A stretch of DNA of 64,000 nucleotides from Pontibacter sp. E15-1 (GCF_022601975.1 NZ_JAKVIR010000015.1:62001-126000), one strand, 5' to 3'. Shown: positions 7,659 to 17,294, numbered from the stretch's first letter. Translations and numbers: made by a program. Notes: a model not told the origin generated them from the letters alone.

Positions 7659-9110
7659 ATGATTACAGCTCTATTACTTTTCTGGCCTGCCCTGGCTGCA
7701 CTGCTTGTGTTGCTCCTGAAAGGGCAAACTGCCAGAACAGTGGCTTTGGTGGCGGCACTTATTGAATTTGCCATATCCCTGGTCGCATACACTGGTTTTA
7801 ACACAGACAGCGGCATGATCCAGGCGGGGCTTTCCTTCCCCTGGGTAGCGAGCGCAGGCATTAGCTTCACGATCGGTATGGATGGCATCAGCCTCCTGAT
7901 GGTGCTGCTGACCACCTTCCTGGTGCCGCTTATTGTGCTTTCCTCTTTCAAGCACGAGTATAAGAACGCGAATGTATTCTACGCCCTGATCCTGTTTATG
8001 CAGACGGGCCTGATCGGCGTTTTCGTGGCGCTGGACGCCTTTTTGTTCTACTTCTTCTGGGAGATGGCCCTGATTCCGGTGTACTTTATCGCTGCCATCT
8101 GGGGCGGTGCCCGTAGGATCCCGGTTACCTTTAAGTTCTTCGTGTATACCATCTTCGGATCGCTGTTCATGCTGGCCGCTTTTGTATACCTGTACCTGCA
8201 AACACCCGGAAGCCACTCTTCGGAGCTGACCGCTTTCTATAACCTGGATCTTTCAAGCGAGTCGCAGAGCTGGATCTTCTGGTTCCTGTTCATCGCCTTT
8301 GCCATCAAGATGCCAGTGTTCCCGTTCCATACCTGGCAACCAGACACCTATACCGAGTCGCCTGCGCAGGCAACCATGCTCCTTTCGGGTATCATGCTGA
8401 AGATGGGTATCTACGGTGTGCTGCGCTGGTTGCTGCCTGTGGTGCCATTGGGCGTGAGCCAGTGGACGGAGCTGGTACTGGTGCTGTCTATCATCGGCAT
8501 TGTATACGCCTCCATCATCGCCATCCGCCAACGCGACCTGAAGCGCCTGATCGCCTATTCGTCCATCGCACACGTTGGCTTGATCGCCGCCGGTATCTTC
8601 ACCCTGAACGAGCAGGGTTTGCAGGGCGGTGTGATCCAGATGCTGAGTCACGGTATCAACGTGGTGGGTCTCTTCTTCATCATCGACATTATTTACAGCC
8701 GCACCAACACGCGCGAGATCACCAGCCTGGGTGGTATCACCCAGACAACCCCTGCCCTCTCCATCTTCTTCATGATTCTGCTGCTGGGTTCGGTGGCCTT
8801 GCCGCTGACCAACGGCTTTGTGGGTGAGTTCCTGCTGCTGTCGGGTGTGTTCCAGTATAACGCCTGGTTTGGCGCTGCCGCTGGCTTAACCATCATTCTG
8901 GGTGCGGTCTATATGCTGCGCATGTTTCAGGGCGTGATGTTCGGGCCGAAGTCTCCGGAGACGGAGGTGTTTGCGGACCTGACCATGAGCGAGAAGGCCG
9001 TGCTGATCCCGTTGGTGATCATGGTGTTCTGGATCGGCTTGTTCCCGAACACGTTCCTGAGCATCTCGGAACCTGCCGTAGGCCAATTGCTGAACATCAT
9101 TAACCGCTAA
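7659..9110 (+). CDS. nuoM: NADH-quinone oxidoreductase subunit M
   Basis: Antiporter-like proton-pumping subunit of complex I, 483 residues with about 14 transmembrane helices. Conserved features include FYFFWEMALIPVYFIAAIWG, with its essential glutamate, FAIKMPVFPFHTWQPDTYTE, and the lysine-containing DLKRLIAYSSIAHVG. It lies between nuoL and nuoN with short gaps (12 and 44 bp), consistent with one transcript. Confidence 0.95.
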   Translation: MITALLLFWPALAALLVLLLKGQTARTVALVAALIEFAISLVAYTGFNTDSGMIQAGLSFPWVASAGISFTIGMDGISLLMVLLTTFLVPLIVLSSFKHEYKNANVFYALILFMQTGLIGVFVALDAFLFYFFWEMALIPVYFIAAIWGGARRIPVTFKFFVYTIFGSLFMLAAFVYLYLQTPGSHSSELTAFYNLDLSSESQSWIFWFLFIAFAIKMPVFPFHTWQPDTYTESPAQATMLLSGIMLKMGIYGVLRWLLPVVPLGVSQWTELVLVLSIIGIVYASIIAIRQRDLKRLIAYSSIAHVGLIAAGIFTLNEQGLQGGVIQMLSHGINVVGLFFIIDIIYSRTNTREITSLGGITQTTPALSIFFMILLLGSVALPLTNGFVGEFLLLSGVFQYNAWFGAAAGLTIILGAVYMLRMFQGVMFGPKSPETEVFADLTMSEKAVLIPLVIMVFWIGLFPNTFLSISEPAVGQLLNIINR

Positions 9111-9154
9111 GCGGCCAAGATTTAGAAAAAGATTTTTACAGGAAACACGACGAC

Positions 9155-10537
9155 ATGACTTCGATCATACTTCTCTCCTTCTTCGGCGTCCTCAACCTCT
9201 TCATCGGTTTTGCGAACTCCAGGAAGATCTTGCTGCCACTGGCGCTGCTGTTTCTGGCGGTGGTGTTTGGCGCAAACCTGTTTAGCTGGAACGATACCCA
9301 GAGCTACTTCAACAACATGCTCACCATCGACAATTATGCGGTGGCGTTCACGGGCATCATGGTGCTGACCACGATTTTGCTGATCCCTTTCTCGCAGCGC
9401 TACGTTGATGAGGGCGACGAAAACCTGGCCGAGTTCTACTCGCTGCTGCTGTTCTCGCTGGTGGGCGCCGTGATGATGGTGAGCTACGAGAACATGCTGA
9501 TGCTGTTTGTGGGCATCGAAATCCTTTCCATCGCCATGTATGTGCTGGCCGGTAGCGACAAGAAGAGCCTGCGCTCTAACGAGGCTGCTCTGAAGTATTT
9601 CCTGATGGGTGCTTTCTTCACCGGTATCCTGCTTTTCGGCATCGTGCTGATCTACGGCGCAACCGGCACCTTCAACATCACCGAGATTGGCGCGGCTTCG
9701 GCGGCGACGGACGGCGTGATGAGCGCGATGTTCCTGCTTGGTTTGCTGATGGTGATCATCGGTATCTCGTTCAAAATATCGGCTGCCCCTTTCCACTTCT
9801 GGACCCCGGACGTGTATGAGGGTTCTCCTACCTTCTTCACCTCGTTCATGTCGACGGTGGTGAAGACAGCGGGTGTAGCGGCTTTCTATAAACTGATGGC
9901 AGCGGCCTTCGCCGCCGCATACCCTACCTGGTTCCCAACGCTGATCGCCATCACGACGCTGACGCTGGTAGTGGGCAACATCGGCGCCGTGGTGCAGACA
10001 AGCGTGAAGCGCATGCTGGCTTACTCCAGCATCTCGCACGCTGGTTACCTGCTGATGGCGCTGGTTGCCTTCAATGAAAACTCTGACTCCTCTATCCTGT
10101 TCTACTCACTGGCTTACTCTACGGCTACCGTGGCAGCCTTTGGTGTGCTGAACATGGTAAAGACACAGCGTGGCGGTGAGGTATACGAGTCGTTTAACGG
10201 GCTGGGCAAAACGAATCCGCTGCTGGCTTTCGCCATGACGGTATCGATGTGCTCGCTGGCAGGTATACCGCTAACCGCCGGTTTCTTCGCGAAGTTTTTC
10301 GTGTTTGCGGCGGTGCTGCAGGATGCCAACATGGTATGGCTTGTGGTAGTTGCCGTAGTGCTGGCTGCCGTGGGTATCTACTACTACTTCCGCGTGGTGA
10401 TTGCCATGTACATGCACCCGGCCGAGAACCTGGAGCGCATCGAAGTGGGTGGCTTTGCCTCCTTCATGCTGATTTTCATCACTGTCCTGACCATCTTGTT
10501 AGGTATAGCTCCTGCGCTTGTAAGCGATATCATCTAA
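9155..10537 (+). CDS. nuoN: NADH-quinone oxidoreductase subunit N
   Basis: Third antiporter-like subunit of complex I, 460 residues. Visible family motifs are MLFVGIEILSIAMYVLAG, ISAAPFHFWTPDVYEGSP and SVKRMLAYSSISHAGYLLM. It is the last nuo gene and is followed 13 bp later by a very strong terminator. Length is slightly below E. coli NuoN (485) but normal among Bacteroidota. Confidence 0.95.
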   Translation: MTSIILLSFFGVLNLFIGFANSRKILLPLALLFLAVVFGANLFSWNDTQSYFNNMLTIDNYAVAFTGIMVLTTILLIPFSQRYVDEGDENLAEFYSLLLFSLVGAVMMVSYENMLMLFVGIEILSIAMYVLAGSDKKSLRSNEAALKYFLMGAFFTGILLFGIVLIYGATGTFNITEIGAASAATDGVMSAMFLLGLLMVIIGISFKISAAPFHFWTPDVYEGSPTFFTSFMSTVVKTAGVAAFYKLMAAAFAAAYPTWFPTLIAITTLTLVVGNIGAVVQTSVKRMLAYSSISHAGYLLMALVAFNENSDSSILFYSLAYSTATVAAFGVLNMVKTQRGGEVYESFNGLGKTNPLLAFAMTVSMCSLAGIPLTAGFFAKFFVFAAVLQDANMVWLVVVAVVLAAVGIYYYFRVVIAMYMHPAENLERIEVGGFASFMLIFITVLTILLGIAPALVSDII

Positions 10538-10550
10538 ACACAGATTCGAC

Positions 10551-10600
10551 TATAAAAGTAAGGCGGCTGCTCCAGATGGAGCAGCCGCCTTACTTTTATA
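10551..10600 (+). terminator. Intrinsic terminator after nuoN
   Basis: A perfect 23-bp inverted repeat (tataaaagtaaggcggctgc and its complement) with a four-base loop; the outer A/T bases form the T tract. It closes the nuoK-N unit. Confidence 0.9.
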
Positions 10601-10658
10601 CCTCAAACCTTCATCTATACCTCCTTACTTTACGTGGGCCGTTTTACTCTCCCATTTT

Positions 10659-10755
10659 TGTCATCCTGAAAGGATCTTGGTAGCTAGTAGCATCAGCTTA
10701 ACCTCCCGAGGATAAGGGCCCCTCAGTTTCTACCAAGTTTCTTTACAGAATGACA
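10659..10755. repeat. Imperfect inverted-repeat element of about 97 bp
   Basis: The left end tgtcatcctgaaaggatctt (10659) and the complement of the right end, tgtcattctgtaaagaaact (ending 10755), match through about 25 bp and both continue into ggtag. It looks like a small non-coding mobile or REP-type element. It occupies most of the gene-free stretch 10601-10907, in which I see nothing else. Confidence 0.65.
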
Positions 10756-10907
10756 GGTAGCTTAATTCCTGATCGACTTGAATGAAACTGCCCTGCTTTC
10801 TGCGGCAGGGTATAAATGTTTGCTTTTGAAGATTGGCTACAGGATACTGGATATCGTATGAGCAGGGAGTAAGCAGCTCTTTCCAATATATATAAAACAA
10901 ACTGCAC

Positions 10908-11099
10908 ATGAAAAAGACGATGACCTTCGCTTTAGTGGTAATTGCGTTCCCTCTCCTAACTGCCTGCAACAGCCAGGAAAGTGATACCACAACAGAAACG
11001 CCACCAGCAAACCAGACAGAGGCAGGCTCTGGTATAGAAGCAGACACAGCAGTTACCCTGGACCCGGACACCACGCTATACCACGACATGACGCTGTAA
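10908..11099 (+). CDS. Small lipoprotein of unknown function
   Basis: A 63-residue protein with a good lipoprotein signal (MKKTMTFALVVIAF, then LLTAC; Cys 20). The mature part is only about 43 residues, rich in Thr, Glu and Asp and probably disordered. It has no recognisable domain. It stands alone between the nuoN terminator and the convergent oxidoreductase genes. The lipobox makes it likely to be real, but the function is unknown. Confidence 0.6.
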   Translation: MKKTMTFALVVIAFPLLTACNSQESDTTTETPPANQTEAGSGIEADTAVTLDPDTTLYHDMTL

Positions 11100-11139
11100 G
11101 CGCACGCGGCGCGCTAGGTTCAATGCGTGATTTTTAAGA

Positions 11140-11823
11140 CTAAGCGTTGTTCTCAAATTTCACGCACTCGCGCAACTCCTTTTCGGTATAGGCCAGGTTG
11201 TGTTGCTTCAGCACGTCCGCTGGCACGCCTTTCCATTGGTTGGGGCGGTTGCCCTCGTAGCCGATGTCTTTCACGCCCATCTCGGAGGTAAAGAAGCCCG
11301 TTGCCGTCAGGTTGCGCATCAGGTTAAAGAAGGCCACGCCTTTCTTCATCTCCGGTTTTGCCCTTTCGGGGTAGGCGATGGCGTCCACCATTTCCAGTTG
11401 CTGCTTCTCACTGCAATCCACGAAGGAGCGCTCGTAGCGGTTCAGGCACTGGATGTCCAGCCACTTCAGGCCGCTGCGCATGGGGGTCTGGTGCTCAGGC
11501 TTGTCTTTCACGATAAACTCGATGAAGTCCGGCACGCCCGCCTCCGACGCGCTCCCACTCACCTCGTCCTTCGGGATGATGATATCGGAGAGCACCGTGA
11601 TGGTGGCCAGCTCCGGTTTGGTGAAGAATTGCTTCGACCTGATCAGCTTCAGCCGCTCGACCTCCTCGGGCATGCGGCCCGCAGCCTCACCACCAGACTC
11701 AACAACCTCGGCTACTTCTGCCGCCTCCTGGCCATCGCTGGTTCGGGTGTCGCAGCCTTCTAAAAGTAAGGCCGAGGAAACCGTGCCGACCACAATGGCT
11801 TTCAATGATTCTCTTCTGTCCAT
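11140..11823 (-). CDS. Gluconate 2-dehydrogenase subunit 3 family protein
   Basis: A 227-residue small subunit of a membrane-associated sugar or alcohol dehydrogenase (PF13618 type). The N terminus MDRRESLKAIVVG has a twin-arginine motif followed by a hydrophobic stretch and a possible lipobox LLEGC, so Tat-dependent export is likely. The body has the family pattern FTKPELATITVLSDIIIP and later FFNLMRNLTATGFFTSEMG. It lies 24 bp downstream of the GMC oxidoreductase, its presumed catalytic partner. In characterised FAD-dependent glucose dehydrogenases this subunit carries the signal for export of the pair. Confidence 0.85.
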   Translation of the reverse strand: MDRRESLKAIVVGTVSSALLLEGCDTRTSDGQEAAEVAEVVESGGEAAGRMPEEVERLKLIRSKQFFTKPELATITVLSDIIIPKDEVSGSASEAGVPDFIEFIVKDKPEHQTPMRSGLKWLDIQCLNRYERSFVDCSEKQQLEMVDAIAYPERAKPEMKKGVAFFNLMRNLTATGFFTSEMGVKDIGYEGNRPNQWKGVPADVLKQHNLAYTEKELRECVKFENNA

Positions 11824-11847
11824 ATGCTTTTGCGTTAACCGATTGGT

Positions 11848-13587
11848 TTAAAGGTTCTGCTTTTTCATCTCATCAATGATATACTCCGACGCCCGCATCG
11901 ACAGCGCGAGAATGGTCCAGGTGATGTTCTTGTCGCCCTGCGACACAAACTGGCCGCCATCCACGCAGAACAGGTTCTTGCAGTCGTGGGCCTGGCTCCA
12001 CTTGTTCAGCGCCGATTTCTTCGGGTCGTTGCCCATGCGCACGGTGCCCGCCTCATGTATGATTTTGCCGGGAGCCGCCAGCCCCCAGTTGTTGTGCGGA
12101 CCGGCGTCGCCGCCCGAGGTGATCACGGCGCCCATCTCGTGCAGTATCTCCTTGAACGTGGTGTTCATGTGTTTGGCCTGGTTGATTTCATAGTCCGAGT
12201 ACTTCACGTTGAAGCGCAGCACCGGTATGCCATACTTGTCTACCACGGTCGGGTCGATCTCGCAGTAATTGCTCTCGAAGGCGATGGCCTCGCCGCGGCC
12301 TGCCATCCCGACGCCCGCGCCATACATAAAGCGGTAGTCCTCCTTCAGCGACTTGCCGTAGCCGCCTGCCTCTTTGGTTTTGCCATGCGCCTGCATCTTG
12401 CCGTTCGCTTTTTCTATACCCCAGCCGAAGCCATAGGCCGGCTGTTGCATACCTCCCCAGTACTCAATATGATATCCTCTCGGAAAGTCCAGTTTCTTGT
12501 TGTCCAGCCACCAGGGCGAGTACACGTGCATGCCGCCCACGCCGTCCTCGTTATACCGCTTGCGGCCCATCAGGTGCGGCAGCACACCGCTCACGGAGGC
12601 ACCGGTCGAGTCGTGCAGGTACTTGCCTACCACATCGCTGGAGTTGGCCACGCCGTTCGGGTGCCGCCTCGACACGGAGTTGAGCAGCAGGCGGGCGCTC
12701 TCGCAGGCGCTGGCGGCCAAGATCACCACCCGGCCGTTTATCTGGTAATCCTTCATGTCCAGCGTGTCTACGTAGGATACTCCCGTGGCCAGCCCATCGG
12801 CATTCGTGATCACCTCGCGCACCATCGCATGGGGCAGCACATCCAGGTTGCCGGTTTCCATGGCAGGCTTCACCAGGCAGGAAGAGGAGGAGAAATCGGC
12901 GTATACCTTGCAGCTTCGCCCGCACTGCGCACAGTAGAAGCACTGGCCGCGCTCGTCGTTTATTTTTTTGGTTAGGATGGATAAGCGGGAGGGTATAACC
13001 GGCACACCGATACCGGTGGCGGCTTTCTTGAGCATCAGCTCGTGCAGGCGTGGCAGCGGCGGAGGCAGGAAGATACCGTCGGGCTCATTCTCCATACCCT
13101 CGTTCGTGCCGAACACGCCGATCAGCCGGTCTACCTTATCGTAGTAGGGTTTTACGTCTTCATACCCGATAGGCCAGTCCTCGCCGAGGCCGTCAATGCT
13201 TTTGTGCTTGAAGTCCTTGGGGCCGAAGCGGAGCGAGATGCGGCCCCAGTGGTTGGTTCTGCCGCCCAGCATGCGCGCGCGCCACCAGTCCCACTCGGTG
13301 CCAGGGGCTTTGGTATAGGGCTCGCCGTCTATCTCCCAGCCCCAGTAGCACCCGTCAAAGTCGCCGAAGGGCCTGAACTTGGTGCTGGCCCCTCTCCGCG
13401 GCGACTCCCAGGGGTTCTTTAACTGCGCCGAGTCTGTGGCGGGGTCATACATGGCACCCGCCTCGAGGAGGCAGACCTTCAGGCCAGCCTTGGCCAGCAC
13501 GTAGGCCGCCATACCGCCCCCGGCACCAGAGCCCACAATCACAGCATCGTACTTCTTCGGATTTTCTTTGATTTGATAATCAGCCAT
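11848..13587 (-). CDS. GMC family oxidoreductase, FAD-glucose-dehydrogenase-like
   Basis: FAD-dependent catalytic subunit of about 579 residues that probably oxidises a sugar or alcohol. It has the dinucleotide-binding motif VGSGAGGGMAAYVLAKAG near the N terminus, the GMC active-site sequences HEAGTVRMG and GDKNITWTILALSMRA near the C terminus, and a cysteine cluster CFYCAQCGRSCKV (about residues 212-224). That cluster recalls the [3Fe-4S] site of bacterial FAD-glucose dehydrogenases. I start at 13587 (MADYQIKEN) because the preceding in-frame residues are not family-like. It has no signal peptide, so it may be exported together with the downstream subunit. Substrate is not deducible. Confidence 0.88.
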   Translation of the reverse strand: MADYQIKENPKKYDAVIVGSGAGGGMAAYVLAKAGLKVCLLEAGAMYDPATDSAQLKNPWESPRRGASTKFRPFGDFDGCYWGWEIDGEPYTKAPGTEWDWWRARMLGGRTNHWGRISLRFGPKDFKHKSIDGLGEDWPIGYEDVKPYYDKVDRLIGVFGTNEGMENEPDGIFLPPPLPRLHELMLKKAATGIGVPVIPSRLSILTKKINDERGQCFYCAQCGRSCKVYADFSSSSCLVKPAMETGNLDVLPHAMVREVITNADGLATGVSYVDTLDMKDYQINGRVVILAASACESARLLLNSVSRRHPNGVANSSDVVGKYLHDSTGASVSGVLPHLMGRKRYNEDGVGGMHVYSPWWLDNKKLDFPRGYHIEYWGGMQQPAYGFGWGIEKANGKMQAHGKTKEAGGYGKSLKEDYRFMYGAGVGMAGRGEAIAFESNYCEIDPTVVDKYGIPVLRFNVKYSDYEINQAKHMNTTFKEILHEMGAVITSGGDAGPHNNWGLAAPGKIIHEAGTVRMGNDPKKSALNKWSQAHDCKNLFCVDGGQFVSQGDKNITWTILALSMRASEYIIDEMKKQNL

Positions 13588-13896
13588 ACAAAGGATATGC
13601 GTTAGAATAGTGAAGAGAAAAGACAATTCTGGATGAATGCCCAACTAACGGCGGCACTCCTCCCCGACCCTACTGCCAAATCTGTTTTTTGCTACTGCTA
13701 TGATACACATTTACAGCATTAAGTGCAATGCTAAAACGATTAATCAAAAAATATTATACAACAGGCTACTGGCTTTTTACTTTTGCGGAGGAGGCCGAGC
13801 CAAAAAGGGCCGAGCCAGCATAAAGGGTATAAAAAAACGCCTGCAACCATTTCGGCTGCAGGCGTTCTGCATTCATTCCATACCCTTACTCCTGCA
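13588..13896. other. Gene-free stretch with minus-strand terminator
   Basis: No coding sequence is seen. The stretch holds a direct repeat of ggccgagcca (about 13793 and 13809), an isolated TACTTTTG (13778-13785) on the plus strand with no gene behind it, and the terminator at 13830-13867. Confidence 0.5.
13830..13867 (-). terminator. Intrinsic terminator after the GNAT gene
   Basis: On the minus strand, acgcctgca and tgcaggcgt pair over an 11-base loop, followed by seven T. It serves the gene ending at 13897. Confidence 0.85.
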
Positions 13897-14445
13897 CTAC
13901 AGGTTCAGCGACATGATCAGGCTTTTGCTGTTGTCCACCTGCTCATCAGGAGCGACGTTGGCCTGTGCCCCCTCAATCTGGAAACCGGCTTTCTGGTAGA
14001 GCCGCACGGCGCTGGTGTTGGCTCTCTCCACTTGCAGGCAAAGCACCTGCAGCTGATGCTGCCGCCGGGCCCACGCCACCGCCTCGCGCAGCAGGATAGA
14101 GCCCAGCCCCTTGCTCTGATACTCGGGCAGGATGCCCATTGTGATCAGCCCGGACTGGTCGTCATACTCTTCCTCGCTGCCGGTCAGGTCGAGGTTGCCG
14201 ATCACGGTCCCGTTGTGCAGGGCCAGCAGCAGCAGGCTGTTCGGGTTCAGGTGGAGTTCTTTTATCCATTTGGCCTCGTCTGCCACGCTCTGCTCCAGCT
14301 CCGAGGGGGCCACAATCAGGTAGCGGCTCGTCACGACATACTGCCGCACGGTGTCCAGCAGCGCTTTCGAATCGCTCTCGTTCCCTTCCCGGATCAGGAC
14401 TTTCTCGCCCGTCTTCAACTCGTACTCCTTCGCTGCTACCTTCAC
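13897..14445 (-). CDS. GNAT family N-acetyltransferase
   Basis: A 182-residue protein with the acetyl-CoA binding signature GILPEYQSKGLGSILLREA (about residues 105-123) and the beta4-beta5 region LCLQVERANTSAVRLYQKAGF typical of GNAT enzymes. It acetylates an amine on an unknown substrate in the cytoplasm. It lies downstream of aspS on the same strand with a 37-bp gap and may be read from the same transcript; the terminator follows directly. It resembles ribosomal-protein acetyltransferases only at the level of the shared fold. Confidence 0.85.
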   Translation of the reverse strand: MKVAAKEYELKTGEKVLIREGNESDSKALLDTVRQYVVTSRYLIVAPSELEQSVADEAKWIKELHLNPNSLLLLALHNGTVIGNLDLTGSEEEYDDQSGLITMGILPEYQSKGLGSILLREAVAWARRQHQLQVLCLQVERANTSAVRLYQKAGFQIEGAQANVAPDEQVDNSKSLIMSLNL

Positions 14446-14482
14446 CTGGATAAATAAGAACGTGATATAGGGTATAAACTGC

Positions 14483-16240
14483 CTAGCTTGGCAGGTTCTT
14501 CAAACGGATATGCAACTCGTCCAGCTGCTGGTCAGCGATCTCAGACGGCGCATCGATCATCACGTCGCGGCCCGAGTTGTTTTTCGGGAAGGCGATGTAG
14601 TCGCGGATGGAGTCAGAGCCACCGAACAGCGAGCAGAGCCTGTCGAAGCCAAAGGCGATGCCACCGTGCGGTGGCGCCCCGTACTCAAACGCGTTCATCA
14701 GGAAGCCAAACTGCGCCTCGGCCTCTGCGGTGGAGAAGCCCAGCAAGCGGAACATCTGCTCCTGCAACCTGCGGTCGTGTATACGGATCGAGCCGCCTCC
14801 TACTTCCACACCGTTGATCACCATGTCGTAGGCGTTGGCGCGGATATCGCCTGGGCGGTAGTCGATCAGTTGCAGGTCTTCCGGCTTCGGTGAGGTGAAC
14901 GGGTGGTGCATGGCATGGTAGCGCTGCGCTTCCTCGTCCCACTCCAGCAGCGGGAAATCCACGACCCATAGTGGCGAGAACACGTTTTTGTCGCGCAGGC
15001 CGAGGCGCTCGCCCATCTCCAGGCGCAGCTCGTTCAGGGCCTTGCGGGTCTTGTCGGCGTTTCCGGCCAGTATAAGCAGCAGGTCGCCCGGCTGTGCGTC
15101 GAAGGCGGTGCCCCAAGCCGCCAGGTCCTCTGCCGTGAAGAACTTGTCTACGGAAGATTTGATGCTGCCATCCTCGTTTACGCGGGCGTATACCAGGCCT
15201 GTGGCACCGATCTGCGGGCGCTTCACGAAGTTGGTCAGCTCGTCGAGTTGCTTGCGGGTATACTCGGCGGCTCCTTTTGCGTTGATACCGACTACCAGCT
15301 CTGCGTTGTCGAACACCGGGAACCCTTTTTGCTGGGCCAGTTCGTTGAGTTCTACGAAGCGCATGTCGAAGCGCGTGTCCGGCTTGTCGGAGCCGTAGAA
15401 CTTCATGGCGTCGGCATAGGTCATGCGCGGCAGTTTCTCAATCTCGATGCCTTTTACCTCGGCGAACATGTGGCGGATGAAGCCTTCGAACACCTTCAGT
15501 ATATCCTCCTGCGTCACGAAGGCCATCTCACAGTCTATCTGCGTGAACTCCGGCTGGCGGTCGGCGCGCAGGTCCTCGTCGCGGAAGCACTTCACGATCT
15601 GGAAGTACTTGTCGAAGCCAGACACCATCAGCAACTGCTTAAAGGTCTGCGGCGACTGCGGCAGGGCATAAAACTCGCCTGGGTTCATGCGGCTTGGCAC
15701 CACAAAGTCGCGGGCACCCTCCGGCGTCGATTTGATCAGCACCGGGGTCTCCACCTCAATAAAGAAATGGCTGTCGAGGTAGTTGCGGGCCTCGCGCATC
15801 ATACGGTGGCGCAGCTCCAGGTTGCGGCGCACCGGCGTGCGGCGCAGGTCGAGGTAGCGGTACTTCATGCGCAGGTCGTCGCCGCCGTCGGTCTCGTCCT
15901 CAATCATGAAGGGCGGCAGCTTGGACTTGTTGAGTACCTCCAGCTTGGTTATTTTCACCTCTACCTCGCCGGTCGGTATTTTGTCGTTCTTCGAGAAGCG
16001 CTCGATCACTTTGCCGGTTGCCCGCACCACGTACTCGCGGCCCAGGTCGCGCGCCTGCTCCAGCAGGGCGGGCGGCGTTATACCCTCCTCAAACGAGAGC
16101 TGCGTGATGCCGTAGCGGTCGCGGAGGTCCACCCATACCATACCGCCTTTGTCGCGGAGGCGCTGTACCCAACCAGTTAAGATTACTTCCTCATTCTTGT
16201 TGTATAAGCGGAGTTCGCCGCAAGTGTGTGTTCTGAGCAT
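14483..16240 (-). CDS. aspS: Aspartate--tRNA ligase
   Basis: Class II aminoacyl-tRNA synthetase, 585 residues, which charges tRNA with aspartate. The N-terminal OB-fold anticodon-binding domain is followed by the catalytic core: motif 2 [19 protein letters not shown], the bacterial insertion domain, and motif 3 [13 protein letters not shown] near the C terminus. Length is as expected for a bacterial-type AspRS. A TACATTTG element (complement of 16268-16275) lies about 28 bp upstream of the start codon and fits the Bacteroidota -7 consensus, giving a short leader. Confidence 0.97.
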   Translation of the reverse strand: MLRTHTCGELRLYNKNEEVILTGWVQRLRDKGGMVWVDLRDRYGITQLSFEEGITPPALLEQARDLGREYVVRATGKVIERFSKNDKIPTGEVEVKITKLEVLNKSKLPPFMIEDETDGGDDLRMKYRYLDLRRTPVRRNLELRHRMMREARNYLDSHFFIEVETPVLIKSTPEGARDFVVPSRMNPGEFYALPQSPQTFKQLLMVSGFDKYFQIVKCFRDEDLRADRQPEFTQIDCEMAFVTQEDILKVFEGFIRHMFAEVKGIEIEKLPRMTYADAMKFYGSDKPDTRFDMRFVELNELAQQKGFPVFDNAELVVGINAKGAAEYTRKQLDELTNFVKRPQIGATGLVYARVNEDGSIKSSVDKFFTAEDLAAWGTAFDAQPGDLLLILAGNADKTRKALNELRLEMGERLGLRDKNVFSPLWVVDFPLLEWDEEAQRYHAMHHPFTSPKPEDLQLIDYRPGDIRANAYDMVINGVEVGGGSIRIHDRRLQEQMFRLLGFSTAEAEAQFGFLMNAFEYGAPPHGGIAFGFDRLCSLFGGSDSIRDYIAFPKNNSGRDVMIDAPSEIADQQLDELHIRLKNLPS

Positions 16241-16267
16241 GGCTTAAATCAATGTATCTATAGAATG

Positions 16268-16275
16268 CAAATGTA
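16268..16275 (-). promoter_or_regulatory. -7 promoter element of aspS
   Basis: The minus strand reads TACATTTG, matching TAnnTTTG. A clear TTTG at -33 is not present, so the call rests on the -7 box and its position. Confidence 0.5.
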
Positions 16276-16315
16276 ATAATTTGTACGCTTGTATAAGTTG
16301 CAGCGGCGAAAGATG

Positions 16316-17212
16316 TCAGTCGAGCATCCGGCGCGCGGCCGCCACGTTGTTCACCTGTATGGCATCGGGGCGCATCTCCAGCATGCGGGCGATGCGGGAG
16401 TGGGACTTGCCCCCGAAAAGCACTACCTGAAGCCCCCGCTCTCTGGCCTGCCGCATCCGCTCCGGCGTCATGTCGCGGCCGTTGGCGCAGATTCCCTGCA
16501 AGCCGTGCGCTTCAATCTCCTGCATCGCCTGGTCGTAGTTGCCGCTCACGTCCAGGATCAGCGTCGCCTTCGGCTCTGCCTGGCGGAAGGCCTCCAGGAA
16601 GTCGGGGTTTGGCGAGATGAAAGCGAGTTTCTCCAGCGGGTATTTATACCGGCGCAGCAGGCCCAGCAGCGTGCGGGCGTAGTAGGTATGGCGCGCGGGG
16701 TCGTGGTTGCGCAGGTCGATGTGCAGGTATGGCACCGCCTCGTACCCGCTGACGTGCCGCAGCAGCTCTTCCAGGGTGATGATCTTCTCGTCATGGAAAA
16801 GGTCGTAGAAAAAGCCGCCCTGGTAGGCCAGCCCCGCCACCTCCGCCGCGTTCAGGTTATCGATGGTGTCCTGCCGCTCCGTCAGGGAAGCCAGCGTCAC
16901 GTCATGGTACAGGATCGGCACCCCGTCTTTGCTCAGCTGTACGTCTACTTCCACGCCATCGGCCCCGTGCTTCTCCAAAGCCTTCAGGATAGAGGCCTTG
17001 CTGTTGGACGGCAGCGGGTTGAAAGGGTTTAGCGGGGACAAAAAGCCAGAACCGGCATGCCCCAGCACCAGCACCTTTGCGTCCTTATACTTAGAGGTAT
17101 AGTAGTAGCGTGTGCCAGCATCGAGTAACGCCAGGACCAACCCCAGCACCAGCAGTAGCTTCGGCATAAGCTGCCAGCGCCGCCTCTTGATCGGCTTCAC
17201 AGGATTCAGCAT
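16316..17212 (-). CDS. Glycerophosphodiester phosphodiesterase family protein
   Basis: A 298-residue protein with one N-terminal hydrophobic anchor (about residues 17-35) after a basic start (KPIKRRRWQ), then a GDPD domain. The catalytic motifs are present: LGHAGSG (about 50), DGVEVDVQLSKDGVPILYHD with the acidic metal ligands, and LHIDLRN in the middle. It probably hydrolyses glycerophosphodiesters to glycerol-3-phosphate plus an alcohol outside the cytoplasmic membrane. It is divergent from the glycosyltransferase gene at 17295 and has its own promoter region. Confidence 0.85.
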   Translation of the reverse strand: MLNPVKPIKRRRWQLMPKLLLVLGLVLALLDAGTRYYYTSKYKDAKVLVLGHAGSGFLSPLNPFNPLPSNSKASILKALEKHGADGVEVDVQLSKDGVPILYHDVTLASLTERQDTIDNLNAAEVAGLAYQGGFFYDLFHDEKIITLEELLRHVSGYEAVPYLHIDLRNHDPARHTYYARTLLGLLRRYKYPLEKLAFISPNPDFLEAFRQAEPKATLILDVSGNYDQAMQEIEAHGLQGICANGRDMTPERMRQARERGLQVVLFGGKSHSRIARMLEMRPDAIQVNNVAAARRMLD

Positions 17213-17266
17213 TCTGTTTGTCGAATTTAAAAGGCGAAGTTAACACCAATTCTTTTTAATTCCCCT

Positions 17267-17274
17267 TAAATTTG
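17267..17274 (+). promoter_or_regulatory. -7 promoter element before the glycosyltransferase gene
   Basis: TAAATTTG fits TAnnTTTG. It lies 20 bp before the ATG at 17295 and overlaps an upstream in-frame GTG, which therefore is unlikely to be the start codon. Confidence 0.5.
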
Positions 17275-17294
17275 TGCAGTACTCCCATCCCCCT

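Noticed and set aside
9122-10039. Minus-strand ORF of 305 codons opposite nuoN
   Set aside because: Low-complexity His/Arg-rich translation opposite a certain membrane protein gene.
11986-12975. Plus-strand ORF of 329 codons opposite the GMC oxidoreductase
   Set aside because: Antisense shadow; the minus strand carries all GMC motifs.
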